In this document: positions 1 to 7,300 of the stretch, piece after piece | Position numbering within the stretch: position 1 is the first letter of the stretch | How the letters are laid out: every line of letters begins with the position of its first letter | Origin: Firm-04 sp045627405 | GTDB taxonomy: Bacteria; Bacillota; Clostridia; Oscillospirales; Ruminococcaceae | Reading direction: 5' to 3' | Length of the DNA stretch: 12,402 nt | Assembly: GCA_045627405.1 (NCBI GenBank) | Contig: JAZQNP010000022.1 | Span: 1 to 12,402 of the forward strand | The notes under the pieces: model-generated | What the model was told of the DNA's origin: nothing | The model's input: the letters and a program-made list of their open reading frames with translations, nothing else | Databases searched by the model: none | Program-made: the position numbers and the translations under genes

Positions 1-15
1 GCTCGGAATACAGTT

Positions 16-44
16 ATTATACCACAATCGCGGCAAATCGTCAA
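16..44 (-). promoter_or_regulatory. Sigma-A promoter facing left, out of the window
   Basis: On the minus strand the -35 box TTGACG lies at 44-39 and the -10 box TATAAT at 21-16, with a spacer of exactly 17 bp. Transcription would start near position 9 and run off the left edge, so a leftward gene probably begins just outside the window. That gene cannot be seen. Confidence 0.75.
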
Positions 45-54
45 GCGGCTTGAC
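40..54. repeat. Inverted repeat formed by two facing -35 boxes
   Basis: GTCAAG-CGG-CTTGAC is a palindrome with 6-bp arms and a 3-bp centre. Its arms are the -35 boxes of the leftward and rightward promoters, which are only 5 bp apart (45-49). It could be a repressor site, or simply a by-product of two facing -35 boxes. Confidence 0.6.
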
Positions 55-78
55 AATCTGCGAAGCGGTGGGTATAAT
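50..78 (+). promoter_or_regulatory. Consensus sigma-A promoter for the yfcE gene
   Basis: A perfect -35 box TTGACA (50-55) and a perfect -10 box TATAAT (73-78) are separated by 17 bp. Transcription would start near 85, giving a leader of about 28 nt before the ATG at 113. Both boxes match the bacterial housekeeping consensus in every position, so strong, largely constitutive transcription is expected unless it is blocked by a repressor or by the opposing promoter. Confidence 0.85.
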
Positions 79-112
79 AGCAATAGAGTGCATGAAAAAA
101 GGAGAAGAACAT

Positions 113-679
113 ATGAAATACATGATTGCATCGGATATTCACGGTTCGGCGTACTGGTGCCGGAGGATGCTGGAATGCTTTGCGGCAGAGCGTGCAGACC
201 GTCTGCTGCTGCTCGGCGATATTCTGTATCACGGACCGCGCAACGATCTTCCGCGGGATTACGCGCCGAAGGAAGTGACGAAGATGCTGAACGCGCATGC
301 TTCATCGGTGCTGTGCGTGCGCGGCAACTGCGATACCGAAGTGGATCAGATGGTGCTTTCCTTTCCGATTCTGGCAGATTACGCGCTGATTTCCGAGGGC
401 AGCACGCTGATTTTTGCAACGCACGGCCATCATTTTCATGCGGATGCTCTGCCGCCGCTGCATACAGGCGATGTGCTGCTGCACGGGCATACGCATGTGC
501 CGCTCTGCACGCAGAGAAACGGCATTGCGGTGTTGAATCCCGGTTCGGTGTCGATTCCGAAGGAAGATTCGGCACACGGCTGCATGATATTGGAAAACGC
601 CGTATTTACATGGAAAACGCTGGACGGCGCAGCGTATCACAGCTGGAAAACCGGAACAGAGCCGACGGAAATTGTATGA
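113..679 (+). CDS. yfcE: YfcE/MJ0936-type metallophosphodiesterase
   Basis: This 188-residue protein matches the small calcineurin-like phosphoesterases related to E. coli YfcE and archaeal MJ0936, which are of similar length. The metal-binding signature is complete: D8-x-H10 (SDIHGS), G35-D36 (LLGD), G71-N72-C-D (GNCD), H104 in THGHH, and G125-H126-T-H128 (GHTH). Family members hydrolyse phosphodiesters using two divalent metal ions, usually Mn; the physiological substrate is generally unknown. There is no signal peptide, so it should be cytosolic. I chose the ATG at 113 because GGAGAAG (101-107) precedes it at good spacing. An in-frame TTG at 50 is rejected because it lies inside the -35 box. 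The gene appears monocistronic: the next gene has its own promoter starting 18 bp after this stop. Confidence 0.92.
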   Translation: MKYMIASDIHGSAYWCRRMLECFAAERADRLLLLGDILYHGPRNDLPRDYAPKEVTKMLNAHASSVLCVRGNCDTEVDQMVLSFPILADYALISEGSTLIFATHGHHFHADALPPLHTGDVLLHGHTHVPLCTQRNGIAVLNPGSVSIPKEDSAHGCMILENAVFTWKTLDGAAYHSWKTGTEPTEIV

Positions 680-696
680 GATCGCTGCGCCGTATC

Positions 697-725
697 TTGA
701 CAAAAAGGGCAGATAGATGTAAAAT
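697..725 (+). promoter_or_regulatory. Sigma-A promoter for the C11 peptidase gene
   Basis: TTGACA (697-702) and TAAAAT (720-725) are spaced by 17 bp. The expected start is near 732, which gives a leader of about 50 nt before the ATG at 783 and makes this gene independent of yfcE. Confidence 0.75.
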
Positions 726-728
726 AAA

Positions 729-759
729 GATGCATCGCCGCAAGCGTTTGCGGCGCATC
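729..759 (+). promoter_or_regulatory. Stable hairpin at the 5' end of the C11 peptidase mRNA
   Basis: CGCCGCAA (736-743) pairs with TTGCGGCG (748-755) across the loop GCGT. GATG (729-732) and CATC (756-759) can extend the stem beyond a 3-nt bulge. No T-run follows, so it is a poor terminator for yfcE. Because it sits almost at the predicted transcription start, a 5' mRNA-stabilising hairpin or regulatory leader is more likely. The ribosome-binding site at 770-774 lies outside it. Confidence 0.55.
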
Positions 760-782
760 CCAAGCATATGGAGGATAACAGT

Positions 783-3104
783 ATGGATCCGAAGCAGAAC
801 ATACCAAAGGGACGCGAAAAGCATGTGACACAGGGAACCTCCGGTGTACACAGGCGCGGAGACGGACTCGGCACGGGACCGGTCGGCTCGACGGGCGGAC
901 ATGCCGGACAAAACAGCGGCGGCAATAAAACAATGACGCGTGCCGCAGCGGGCGGCGGCGGAATCGTCGCCATTCTTGCGGTCATTCTCGGCATCATTTT
1001 CGGCGGCGGCTCCGGCGGCAGCCAGAGCTACACGGAACAGGCAGGAGAAGTACCGTATCAGCAGAATACATCATCGGACATCTACACGGCGTCAGGTGCG
1101 CAGAGTGCAGATACTTCCGTTGCGGCGGGATCGCGCGACAAGCGCACGACAATCCTCGGCAACAACACCGATGAAATGACCATTATGGTGTATATGTGCG
1201 GCACCGATCTCGAATCGAAGAGCGGCATGGCATCGTCCGACTTGCAGGAGATGGCAGCGGCAACGCTCAGCGACAACATCAACTTGATTGTCTATACCGG
1301 CGGCTGCAAGCAGTGGCAGATCAACGGCATCAGCAATTCGGTCAATCAGATTTACCAGATCAAGGACGGCAAGCTGAACCGTCTGGAAGCGGACAAGGGC
1401 AATAAGGTGATGACCGATCCGGCGACACTGACCGAATTTATCAATTACTGCACGGCGAATTTCCCCGCAAACCGCAATGAGCTGATCTTCTGGGATCACG
1501 GCGGGGGCTCCGTCACCGGCTACGGCTATGACGAAAAGAACGCCTCCAAAGGCTCGATGGATCTCGCGGGCATCAGCAAGGCACTGAAAAACAGCGGCAT
1601 CACCTTTGATTTCATCGGCTTTGACGCCTGCCTGATGGCAACCGCGGAAAACGCACTGATGCTGAACAATTACGCGGATTATCTCATTGCCTCCGAAGAG
1701 ACGGAGCCGGGTATCGGCTGGTATTATACCGACTGGCTGACCAAGCTCGGCAGCAATTCCTCGATGGCAACGGTTGACATCGGCAAGAATATCATCGACG
1801 ATTTTGTATCGAAGTGCAATCAGAAATGCGCCGGTCAGCAGACGACGCTTTCGATCATTGATCTTGCGGAATTTGCGAATACGGTCCCGTCGAATCTGAC
1901 GGCTTTTGCGGATTCTGTCAGCACGCTGCTGACGAATGAGGAGTACCAGACGGTCTCCAATGCGCGGTATCAGACGCGGGAATTTGCATCCAGCTCCAAG
2001 ATCGATCAGATCGACCTCGTGCATCTTGCGATGAACATGGGCAATTCCGAAGGTACTGCACTGGCAAAGGCGATTCAGAGTGCGGTGAAATACAACCGCA
2101 CCAGCTCCAATATGAGCAACGCATACGGCGTTTCAATTTATTTCCCGTACAAGCGCACATCGTATGTTGACACCGCATCCAATACCTATGCGCAGATCAA
2201 CATGGATGCTTCGTACACCAAGTGCATCCGGCAGTTTGCGAGCTTGCAGACCAGCGGACAGATCGCAACGCAGAACGAGTCGATGTTCGGATCGCTGTTC
2301 GGCACATCGTCCGGCGGCAGCTCTTCGAGTGCGGATGTCATCGGTGCCCTGCTCAGCGGCTTCCTCGGCGGCAGCTCCGACAGAAGCATTGCGGGACTGG
2401 ATTCCTCCAATATCAGCTTTATGGACGACAATCCGCTTTCCGAAACGGAGACGGCAGAATATATCGCTGCGAATTTCTTTGATGTTTCAAACCTGATCTG
2501 GGAAGAGGCGGACGGACAGTATAAGGTGACGCTGCCGCAGTCGCAGTGGGAGCTGGTCTGCCGCGTGGATAAGGCGATGTTCTATGACGACGGCGAGGGA
2601 TATATTGACCTCGGTCTGGACAATCTGTATGAGACGGACGGCAACGCGCTGATCGCGGATACGGACCGCGACTGGCTCGCAGTCAACGGACAGCCGGTTG
2701 CGTATTATCATACCGATTCGATCGAGACCGGCGATGATACGGTGTTCAACGGCTATATTCCCGCTCTGCTGAACGGGGAACGCGTGAAGCTGCTTGTGGC
2801 GTTTGATTCGGATCATCCGGACGGGTATATTACGGGTGCTGTGACGGATTATCAGAACGCGGAAACGGAGACCGTCGCAAAGAGTGTGACAGAGCTGAAT
2901 GTCGGTGATACGCTGGATTTTGTCTGCGATTATTACGATTACGACGGCAATTATCAGGACAGCTATCAGCTTGGAGAGCGGATGACTGTTTCCGAGGAAA
3001 TGGTCATCAGCAATGTGGATGTCGGAAGCGGCGCAGTGAAGATCATGTACTGCTTCACAGACATGTACAACCAGACGTATTGGACAGAAGCGATCGTTCA
3101 GTGA
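783..3104 (+). CDS. Membrane-anchored clostripain-family (C11) cysteine peptidase
   Basis: This 773-residue protein has a C11 (clan CD) peptidase domain from about residue 130 to 490. The family opening TIMVYMCGTDLES is present, as is the catalytic dyad: H239 in FWDHGGG and C283 in IGFDACLMA. Clostripain-type enzymes usually cleave after basic residues and often self-process; specificity here cannot be read. The N-terminus is unusual: a Gly/Arg-rich tail with HRRGDGLGTGPVG (about 23-35), then one short hydrophobic stretch (about 58-74) flanked by glycines, which suggests a membrane anchor with the peptidase outside. A Ser/Gly-rich linker (about 500-545) joins the peptidase to a C-terminal domain of about 225 residues rich in acidic and aromatic residues, which I do not recognise. 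The ATG at 783 is chosen because GGAGG (770-774) sits 8 nt upstream; the in-frame ATG at 768 overlaps that site. The dyad makes the family call firm; the substrate is unknown. Confidence 0.9.
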   Translation: MDPKQNIPKGREKHVTQGTSGVHRRGDGLGTGPVGSTGGHAGQNSGGNKTMTRAAAGGGGIVAILAVILGIIFGGGSGGSQSYTEQAGEVPYQQNTSSDIYTASGAQSADTSVAAGSRDKRTTILGNNTDEMTIMVYMCGTDLESKSGMASSDLQEMAAATLSDNINLIVYTGGCKQWQINGISNSVNQIYQIKDGKLNRLEADKGNKVMTDPATLTEFINYCTANFPANRNELIFWDHGGGSVTGYGYDEKNASKGSMDLAGISKALKNSGITFDFIGFDACLMATAENALMLNNYADYLIASEETEPGIGWYYTDWLTKLGSNSSMATVDIGKNIIDDFVSKCNQKCAGQQTTLSIIDLAEFANTVPSNLTAFADSVSTLLTNEEYQTVSNARYQTREFASSSKIDQIDLVHLAMNMGNSEGTALAKAIQSAVKYNRTSSNMSNAYGVSIYFPYKRTSYVDTASNTYAQINMDASYTKCIRQFASLQTSGQIATQNESMFGSLFGTSSGGSSSSADVIGALLSGFLGGSSDRSIAGLDSSNISFMDDNPLSETETAEYIAANFFDVSNLIWEEADGQYKVTLPQSQWELVCRVDKAMFYDDGEGYIDLGLDNLYETDGNALIADTDRDWLAVNGQPVAYYHTDSIETGDDTVFNGYIPALLNGERVKLLVAFDSDHPDGYITGAVTDYQNAETETVAKSVTELNVGDTLDFVCDYYDYDGNYQDSYQLGERMTVSEEMVISNVDVGSGAVKIMYCFTDMYNQTYWTEAIVQ

Positions 3105-3111
3105 CAACAAA

Positions 3112-3144
3112 GATGCCCCGTCTGCATGACGGGGCATCTCGTTT
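3112..3144. terminator. Probable bidirectional terminator hairpin
   Basis: GATGCCCCGTC (3112-3122) pairs perfectly over 11 bp with GACGGGGCATC (3128-3138) around the loop TGCAT. Downstream on the plus strand there is only TCGTTTG, a weak U-tract, so read-through into DUF1294 is plausible. Read on the minus strand the same stem is followed by TTTGTTGT, a better U-tract, so it may also end leftward transcripts coming from the AraC gene. Confidence 0.7.
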
Positions 3145-3158
3145 GGGAGGGAAAAAGA

Positions 3159-3446
3159 ATGGTATATTATCTTGTATTCGCAGCGATAATGAGCATCATT
3201 GCGCTGAGCCTGTTCGGCATTGACAAGCGGCGTGCCGCACAGCACAAATGGCGCATCAAGGAAGTGACATTGCTTTTGTTCGGTTTGCTCGGCGGTGCGC
3301 CCGGCGCGATTGCCGGCATGCGCTTGTTTCACCACAAGACAAAGAAATGGTATTTTCATGCGGTGAACATCGCGGGATTGCTTTTGCTGATTGCCGGTCT
3401 GGTTCTGATTTACCTGGCTGAAAACGGCGTGATTTCCGTTTCGTGA
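3159..3446 (+). CDS. DUF1294 family small membrane protein
   Basis: This 95-residue protein has the DUF1294 pattern: F-G-I-D-K-x-x-A near residues 19-26, W31-R-I-K-E, an L-x-x-x-x-G-G-x-x-G-A stretch (about 40-50), and the H59-K-T-K-K-W-Y-F block. Hydrophobic segments at about 3-20, 36-54 and 69-86 predict three membrane helices. The family has no established function. The ATG at 3159 follows GGGAGGG (3145-3151) at proper spacing. An in-frame ATG at 3126 lies inside the preceding hairpin and would add residues unlike the family. I see no promoter of its own in the 54-bp gap, so it probably depends on read-through from the peptidase gene. Its stop codon directly touches the stop codon of the AraC gene on the other strand. 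Confidence 0.88.
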   Translation: MVYYLVFAAIMSIIALSLFGIDKRRAAQHKWRIKEVTLLLFGLLGGAPGAIAGMRLFHHKTKKWYFHAVNIAGLLLLIAGLVLIYLAENGVISVS

Positions 3447-4115
3447 TCAGGAAAGCACGCGCCGTTCGAGGCGGATGCTTTCGGGCGGATTCTTTGGGGC
3501 ATTGCGGTATTCCCGCGGCGTCATGCCCATGACATGCTGAAAGGCTTTGGCGAATTTGCTGCCGTTGTCATAGCCGAAATCTCCGGCAATATCAAGGATG
3601 GTGCGGCGGTTTTGTGCCTGCGCGAGAATTTCCGCTGCCGCAAGCATTTTCTGCGTCCGGACAAAGGCAAAGAGCGAATCGCCGTAGACGAGACGGAAGC
3701 TGTTTTTGAGGTGCGTCGGAGAGATTCTGAGCTGATCGGCAAGCGTCTCAATCGAGATGTGCCGGCTGAGATTCTCATTCAGGCTCGCATAGGCTGCGCG
3801 CGCAATGCGGTACTGTGAGGCAGCAAAGCGATTGTCGGGTGCGAATTTCTTTCCGGGTCCGCCTGTCAGATATTGCTGTGTGCCGGAAAAGCGGTTTGTG
3901 GGGAAATAGAGTGCATCCGGTTTGAGCTTTGCAGGCAAAACGCAGGATTCACCCGCTGCAAGCACAGTGCAGTGTGCGCCGCTGCAAATCAGCACTCTGC
4001 CGACTGAGCAGGTGAGCAGAAGACGTCTGTCCGGTGCGGCATGCGCCATAACCGCGGCAGCGTCCGGTTTATGCAGGGAAAAGATTTCGGCAGCGGGTTG
4101 GACAAAACTTGACAC
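3447..4115 (-). CDS. AraC-family transcriptional regulator
   Basis: This 222-residue protein carries a C-terminal AraC/XylS DNA-binding domain with two helix-turn-helix units: about 120-146 (SIETLADQLRISPTHLKNSF) and about 172-204 (ILDIAGDFGYDNGSKFAKAF, then G-M-T-P-R-E-Y-R, the family's C-terminal signature). The first 95 residues form a short, unrecognised sensor-like region with four cysteines (C36, C44, C49, C58). The start is GTG at 4115, chosen because AAGGA sits about 7 nt upstream and no better ATG exists in frame. The gene diverges from the dockerin-bearing pectate lyase, with 233 bp between the start codons. Control of that gene by a sugar-derived signal is a reasonable guess, not shown. 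The promoter carries a large palindrome that may be an autoregulatory or foreign operator. Confidence 0.88.
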   Translation of the reverse strand: MSSFVQPAAEIFSLHKPDAAAVMAHAAPDRRLLLTCSVGRVLICSGAHCTVLAAGESCVLPAKLKPDALYFPTNRFSGTQQYLTGGPGKKFAPDNRFAASQYRIARAAYASLNENLSRHISIETLADQLRISPTHLKNSFRLVYGDSLFAFVRTQKMLAAAEILAQAQNRRTILDIAGDFGYDNGSKFAKAFQHVMGMTPREYRNAPKNPPESIRLERRVLS

Positions 4116-4132
4116 GGGATAATCCTTTCTGC

Positions 4133-4164
4133 GGTTAGATGAGACTAATTAGCATTGACTAACC
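4133..4164. promoter_or_regulatory. Nested 32-bp palindromic operator at the araC-type gene
   Basis: The site is fully symmetric in layout: GGTTAG (4133-4138), 6 bp, the palindrome CTAATTAG (4145-4152), 6 bp, then CTAACC (4159-4164). Outer arms are inverted repeats of each other, and the inner 8-mer repeats the same TTAG/CTAA half-sites. It lies just downstream of the minus-strand -10 box (4172-4167), so it covers the expected transcription start and early leader of the AraC gene. A bound dimer or tetramer should block that promoter. Confidence 0.65.
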
Positions 4165-4166
4165 AT

Positions 4167-4195
4167 ATGTTACCATATTTTTTCTCATTTGTCAA
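4167..4195 (-). promoter_or_regulatory. Promoter for the AraC-family gene
   Basis: On the minus strand TTGACA (4195-4190) and TAACAT (4172-4167) are separated by 17 bp. Transcription would start around 4160, inside the 32-bp palindrome, leaving a leader of about 45 nt before the GTG at 4115. Confidence 0.7.
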
Positions 4196-4260
4196 GAGGC
4201 AGTCCGCTGCTGCGCAGAAGCGTTTTGTACAATCTGACATAAACAGGAGAACTTTTATCA

Positions 4261-4289
4261 TTGCATAGGAAAGGAAAATGTGATATGAT
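4261..4289 (+). promoter_or_regulatory. Promoter for the pectate lyase gene, extended -10
   Basis: TTGCAT (4261-4266) and TATGAT (4284-4289) are spaced by 17 bp, with TG at 4281-4282 forming an extended -10 (TGN). The weak -35 fits a promoter that needs an activator. The leader from about 4296 to 4348 contains a short inverted repeat AGTCT/AGACT (4296-4300 and 4309-4313) at its very 5' end. The 65 bp between this promoter and the opposing araC-type promoter hold no other clear site. Confidence 0.6.
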
Positions 4290-4348
4290 AACGGTAGTCT
4301 ACAATGAGAGACTGTATATCACAGACTGAAATTTGGGGGAATGAACAC

Positions 4349-7300
4349 ATGAAACTAGGAATTCGCAACCGGCAGAGGCTGCTTGCGTCCGTCATGTCTT
4401 TGCTGGTCGCAGCAGGCTCCGGCACGCTGACAGCCGCACAGATTTCGCGCACGGATTCGTCCGCTGCACTGACGGCTTCTGCGGCAGCGTTTGAAACCGG
4501 CAACCGCATTCGTGTTGACATCAACAAGAACGACGGCAGAAAAGCATCCTATTCCAAGAACGCAAATAACTGGATTGTGGACAGCACCTACACCTATACG
4601 GTGAACGGCATAACCTGCAAGCTCTCCGGCTCCGGCGGATCGGTGGATGTTGTCAACAACAAAATTTTGCAGCTGCAAAGCCTCATCTATCCGCGTCTGA
4701 CGATGGACGGCGCGAAAATCAAGGATGTTACCGGCACACCGACGCTCACACTGACGATTTCCGGACTGTCAAACGGGACACACTCGATCCAGACATGGCA
4801 TGCCTGTGCGGACCGCAACGTGACCAACAGCACCCTGACGGTCAAGGTCAACGGCTCGACGGTTGCATCCGGACTGACCTGTCCGGTCAATCCGACCAGC
4901 ATGAATGATGCCGCAACGGCATACGGTACGTTTTCCGGCACATCGGTGACAGTGACGGTCACGGCAGACGGCAACGGCTCTTTGAATACGCCGTGGCTCA
5001 ACGGCTTTGAAATCGACGGTTCCGATCCGGTCAACGGCGTCTCCAAGATGGTTCCGGAGGATCAGGAGGCGCATCTGGATGCCTCGCAGGGGCTTTCGTG
5101 GAAGGCTGGCAGCGGCGCGGCATCGCACAATGTCTACATCGGCACAAGCTATCATTCCGTTTTCAACGCGACCACAAGCTCTGCCGAATTCAAGGGCAAT
5201 CAGACTGCGACCAAATACGCGCTGGACGATACCTATTCTTCGATTCCGACCTATTATTGGCGTGTCGATGAGGTCAAGAGCGACGGCACGGTGACAAAGG
5301 GTGCCGTATACTCGTTCCAGATCAACCGTCTTGCGTTCCCGACCGCGGAAGGCTACGGCAGATATGCACGCGGCGGCAGAGGCGGCACAGTCTATCATGT
5401 GACGAATCTGAACGATTCGGGTGCCGGTTCTCTGCGGTACGGCTGTGAATCGCTGACCGGCGACCGCACGATTGTCTTCGATGTCGGCGGCATCATCGAG
5501 CTGCAAAGCAAAATCACAATTCCCGAAGAGGGCGGCAATGTATATGTGGCAGGTCAGACAGCTCCCGGAGACGGCATCACGCTGACAAAATGGGGCTTCG
5601 GCATGATCGGCTGCGACGATGTCATTGTCCGTGATATTCGCGTCAGAGCAGGTGACCGCGGTTTGTCGGGCGTCAATGACGTCTCGGACGGCATGGGTCT
5701 TTCGAGCTGCAATCACTGCATCATCGACCACTGCTCGATGTCGTGGGCGACAGACGAGGGCTTCTCTTCGAGAAGTGCGGCGAATATCACATTCCAGTGG
5801 AATATCATCGGTGAATCGCTGCATGACTCCATCCACTACAACGCGGATGACCGCACCAAGACGGAAACGCACGCATTTGCGGCATCCATCAGCGGCTTTA
5901 CCGGCAGCTTCCATCACAATCTGCTGATCGACTGCACCGGCAGAAACTGGTCGATGGCAGGCGGCATGGAGCAGGATGCCGTCACCTACGGCGGACAGAT
6001 CGACGTTCGCAACAATGTTGTCTACAACTGGCGCGACAGAACGACCGACGGCGGTGTCCGCAGACTGAACTTTGTCAACAACTACTACAAAGCGGGCGCA
6101 TCCTCGAACACCGGTCTGCATGTGGTCTCCATCGACGGCAACGAGCTGAACAGCGGCGATATGCAGAAGATGTACGTTTCCGGCAATATCATGACCAACA
6201 CCAGCGGCGGCTACGTTCTGAAAGCAAGTGATGATGCGTGGAATGCCGGAAAGGCAGTGACCTCCGGCTACAACTGCACGCTGAACGATGTCAAGAGCAC
6301 CTCCCCGTTCTTTGAGTCGTATGTCATCACGCAGACCGCAGAAGAGGCATATGCAGCCGTCATTGTCAATGCGGGCGCGAGCGCACCGGGCTTTGACTAT
6401 ATTGATACCCGTTATCACAATGAGGTCAAGAACGGCACTTATACCTATACAGGCAGCAAGCAGGGCTTGAAGGGCATCATCGACAGCCAGAAGGACGCGG
6501 GCGGCTATCCCACCAGCAGCAATTTCAAGAGCGGCACTGCGGCGGCGGATACGGACGGCGACGGCATCTCCGATGCTTGGGAAACCGCACACGGTCTGAA
6601 TCCGAACAACGCTTCCGACGGCGCGATTGTTTCTCTTTCCGGCGATGACTACACGAATCTGGAACTGTATCTCAACGAGCTTGCAGGCGACAATGTGGAC
6701 TTCAACGGCGGCAAGCGCGGTGCAGTGCTGGATACCCAGTATAAGTACACGATTACGAATGTCGGCAGCGGTCTGTATCTGAACTGTGCTGACAGCACAC
6801 CGGCAAGCGGCTCCAACGTGCAGCAGGGAACGGAAGCACAGACATGGCAGCTTGTTGACGCGGGCGAGGGCTACTACTACATTTATTCCACGCTCGGCAA
6901 CGGCAGTTACTGTGTTGATCTGCCCTACGGCAGTGCGGACAACGGCACAAGCATCGGCTTGTGGTCAAATGATGAATCCGATGCGCGCAAGTTCAAATTC
7001 GTGGACAACGGCGACGGCAGCTACACGATCTGCACGAAATCTTCCGGCGACAACTCCTGCTTCGGCGTCGTCTCCGGCTCGAAAGAAGCGGGCGCAGATG
7101 TGATTCAGTGGACATGTGACGGCACAGATTCCCAGAAATGGGTTCTGACGGTCAAGCTGGATCCGATCAACGGCAATCTGATTCAGAATCTCGATGTATA
7201 TGATGCAGCATATTACAGCAGCTGGGCAATCGACGACAGCCTTGCGGTCGGAGATCTGCTGTTCGGTGACCGCGATGTTACCTATGCAACGGTTCCGGAC

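Noticed and set aside
50..112. TTG start that would lengthen YfcE by 21 residues
   Set aside because: It overlaps the -35 box of the gene's own promoter, so it would not be in the mRNA. The ATG at 113 has a good ribosome-binding site and matches the family N-terminus.
1092..2024. 310-codon minus-strand open frame within the C11 peptidase gene
   Set aside because: It is antisense to the catalytic domain, with no recognisable motif or upstream signals; codon-bias shadow.
3126..3158. Earlier in-frame ATG for DUF1294
   Set aside because: It falls inside the 11-bp hairpin stem and loop, and the extra residues do not resemble the family; GGGAGGG favours the ATG at 3159.
4304..4348. Earlier in-frame ATG for the pectate lyase
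   Set aside because: It would add 15 polar residues ahead of the signal peptide and lacks a ribosome-binding site, while the ATG at 4349 has GGGGGAA upstream.
4769..6592. 607-codon open frame on the minus strand inside the pectate lyase gene
   Set aside because: It lies wholly antisense to a well-supported enzyme with clear domains, has Val/Ala/Arg-rich nonsense composition, and no ribosome-binding site was evident. It is a mirror of biased codon use.
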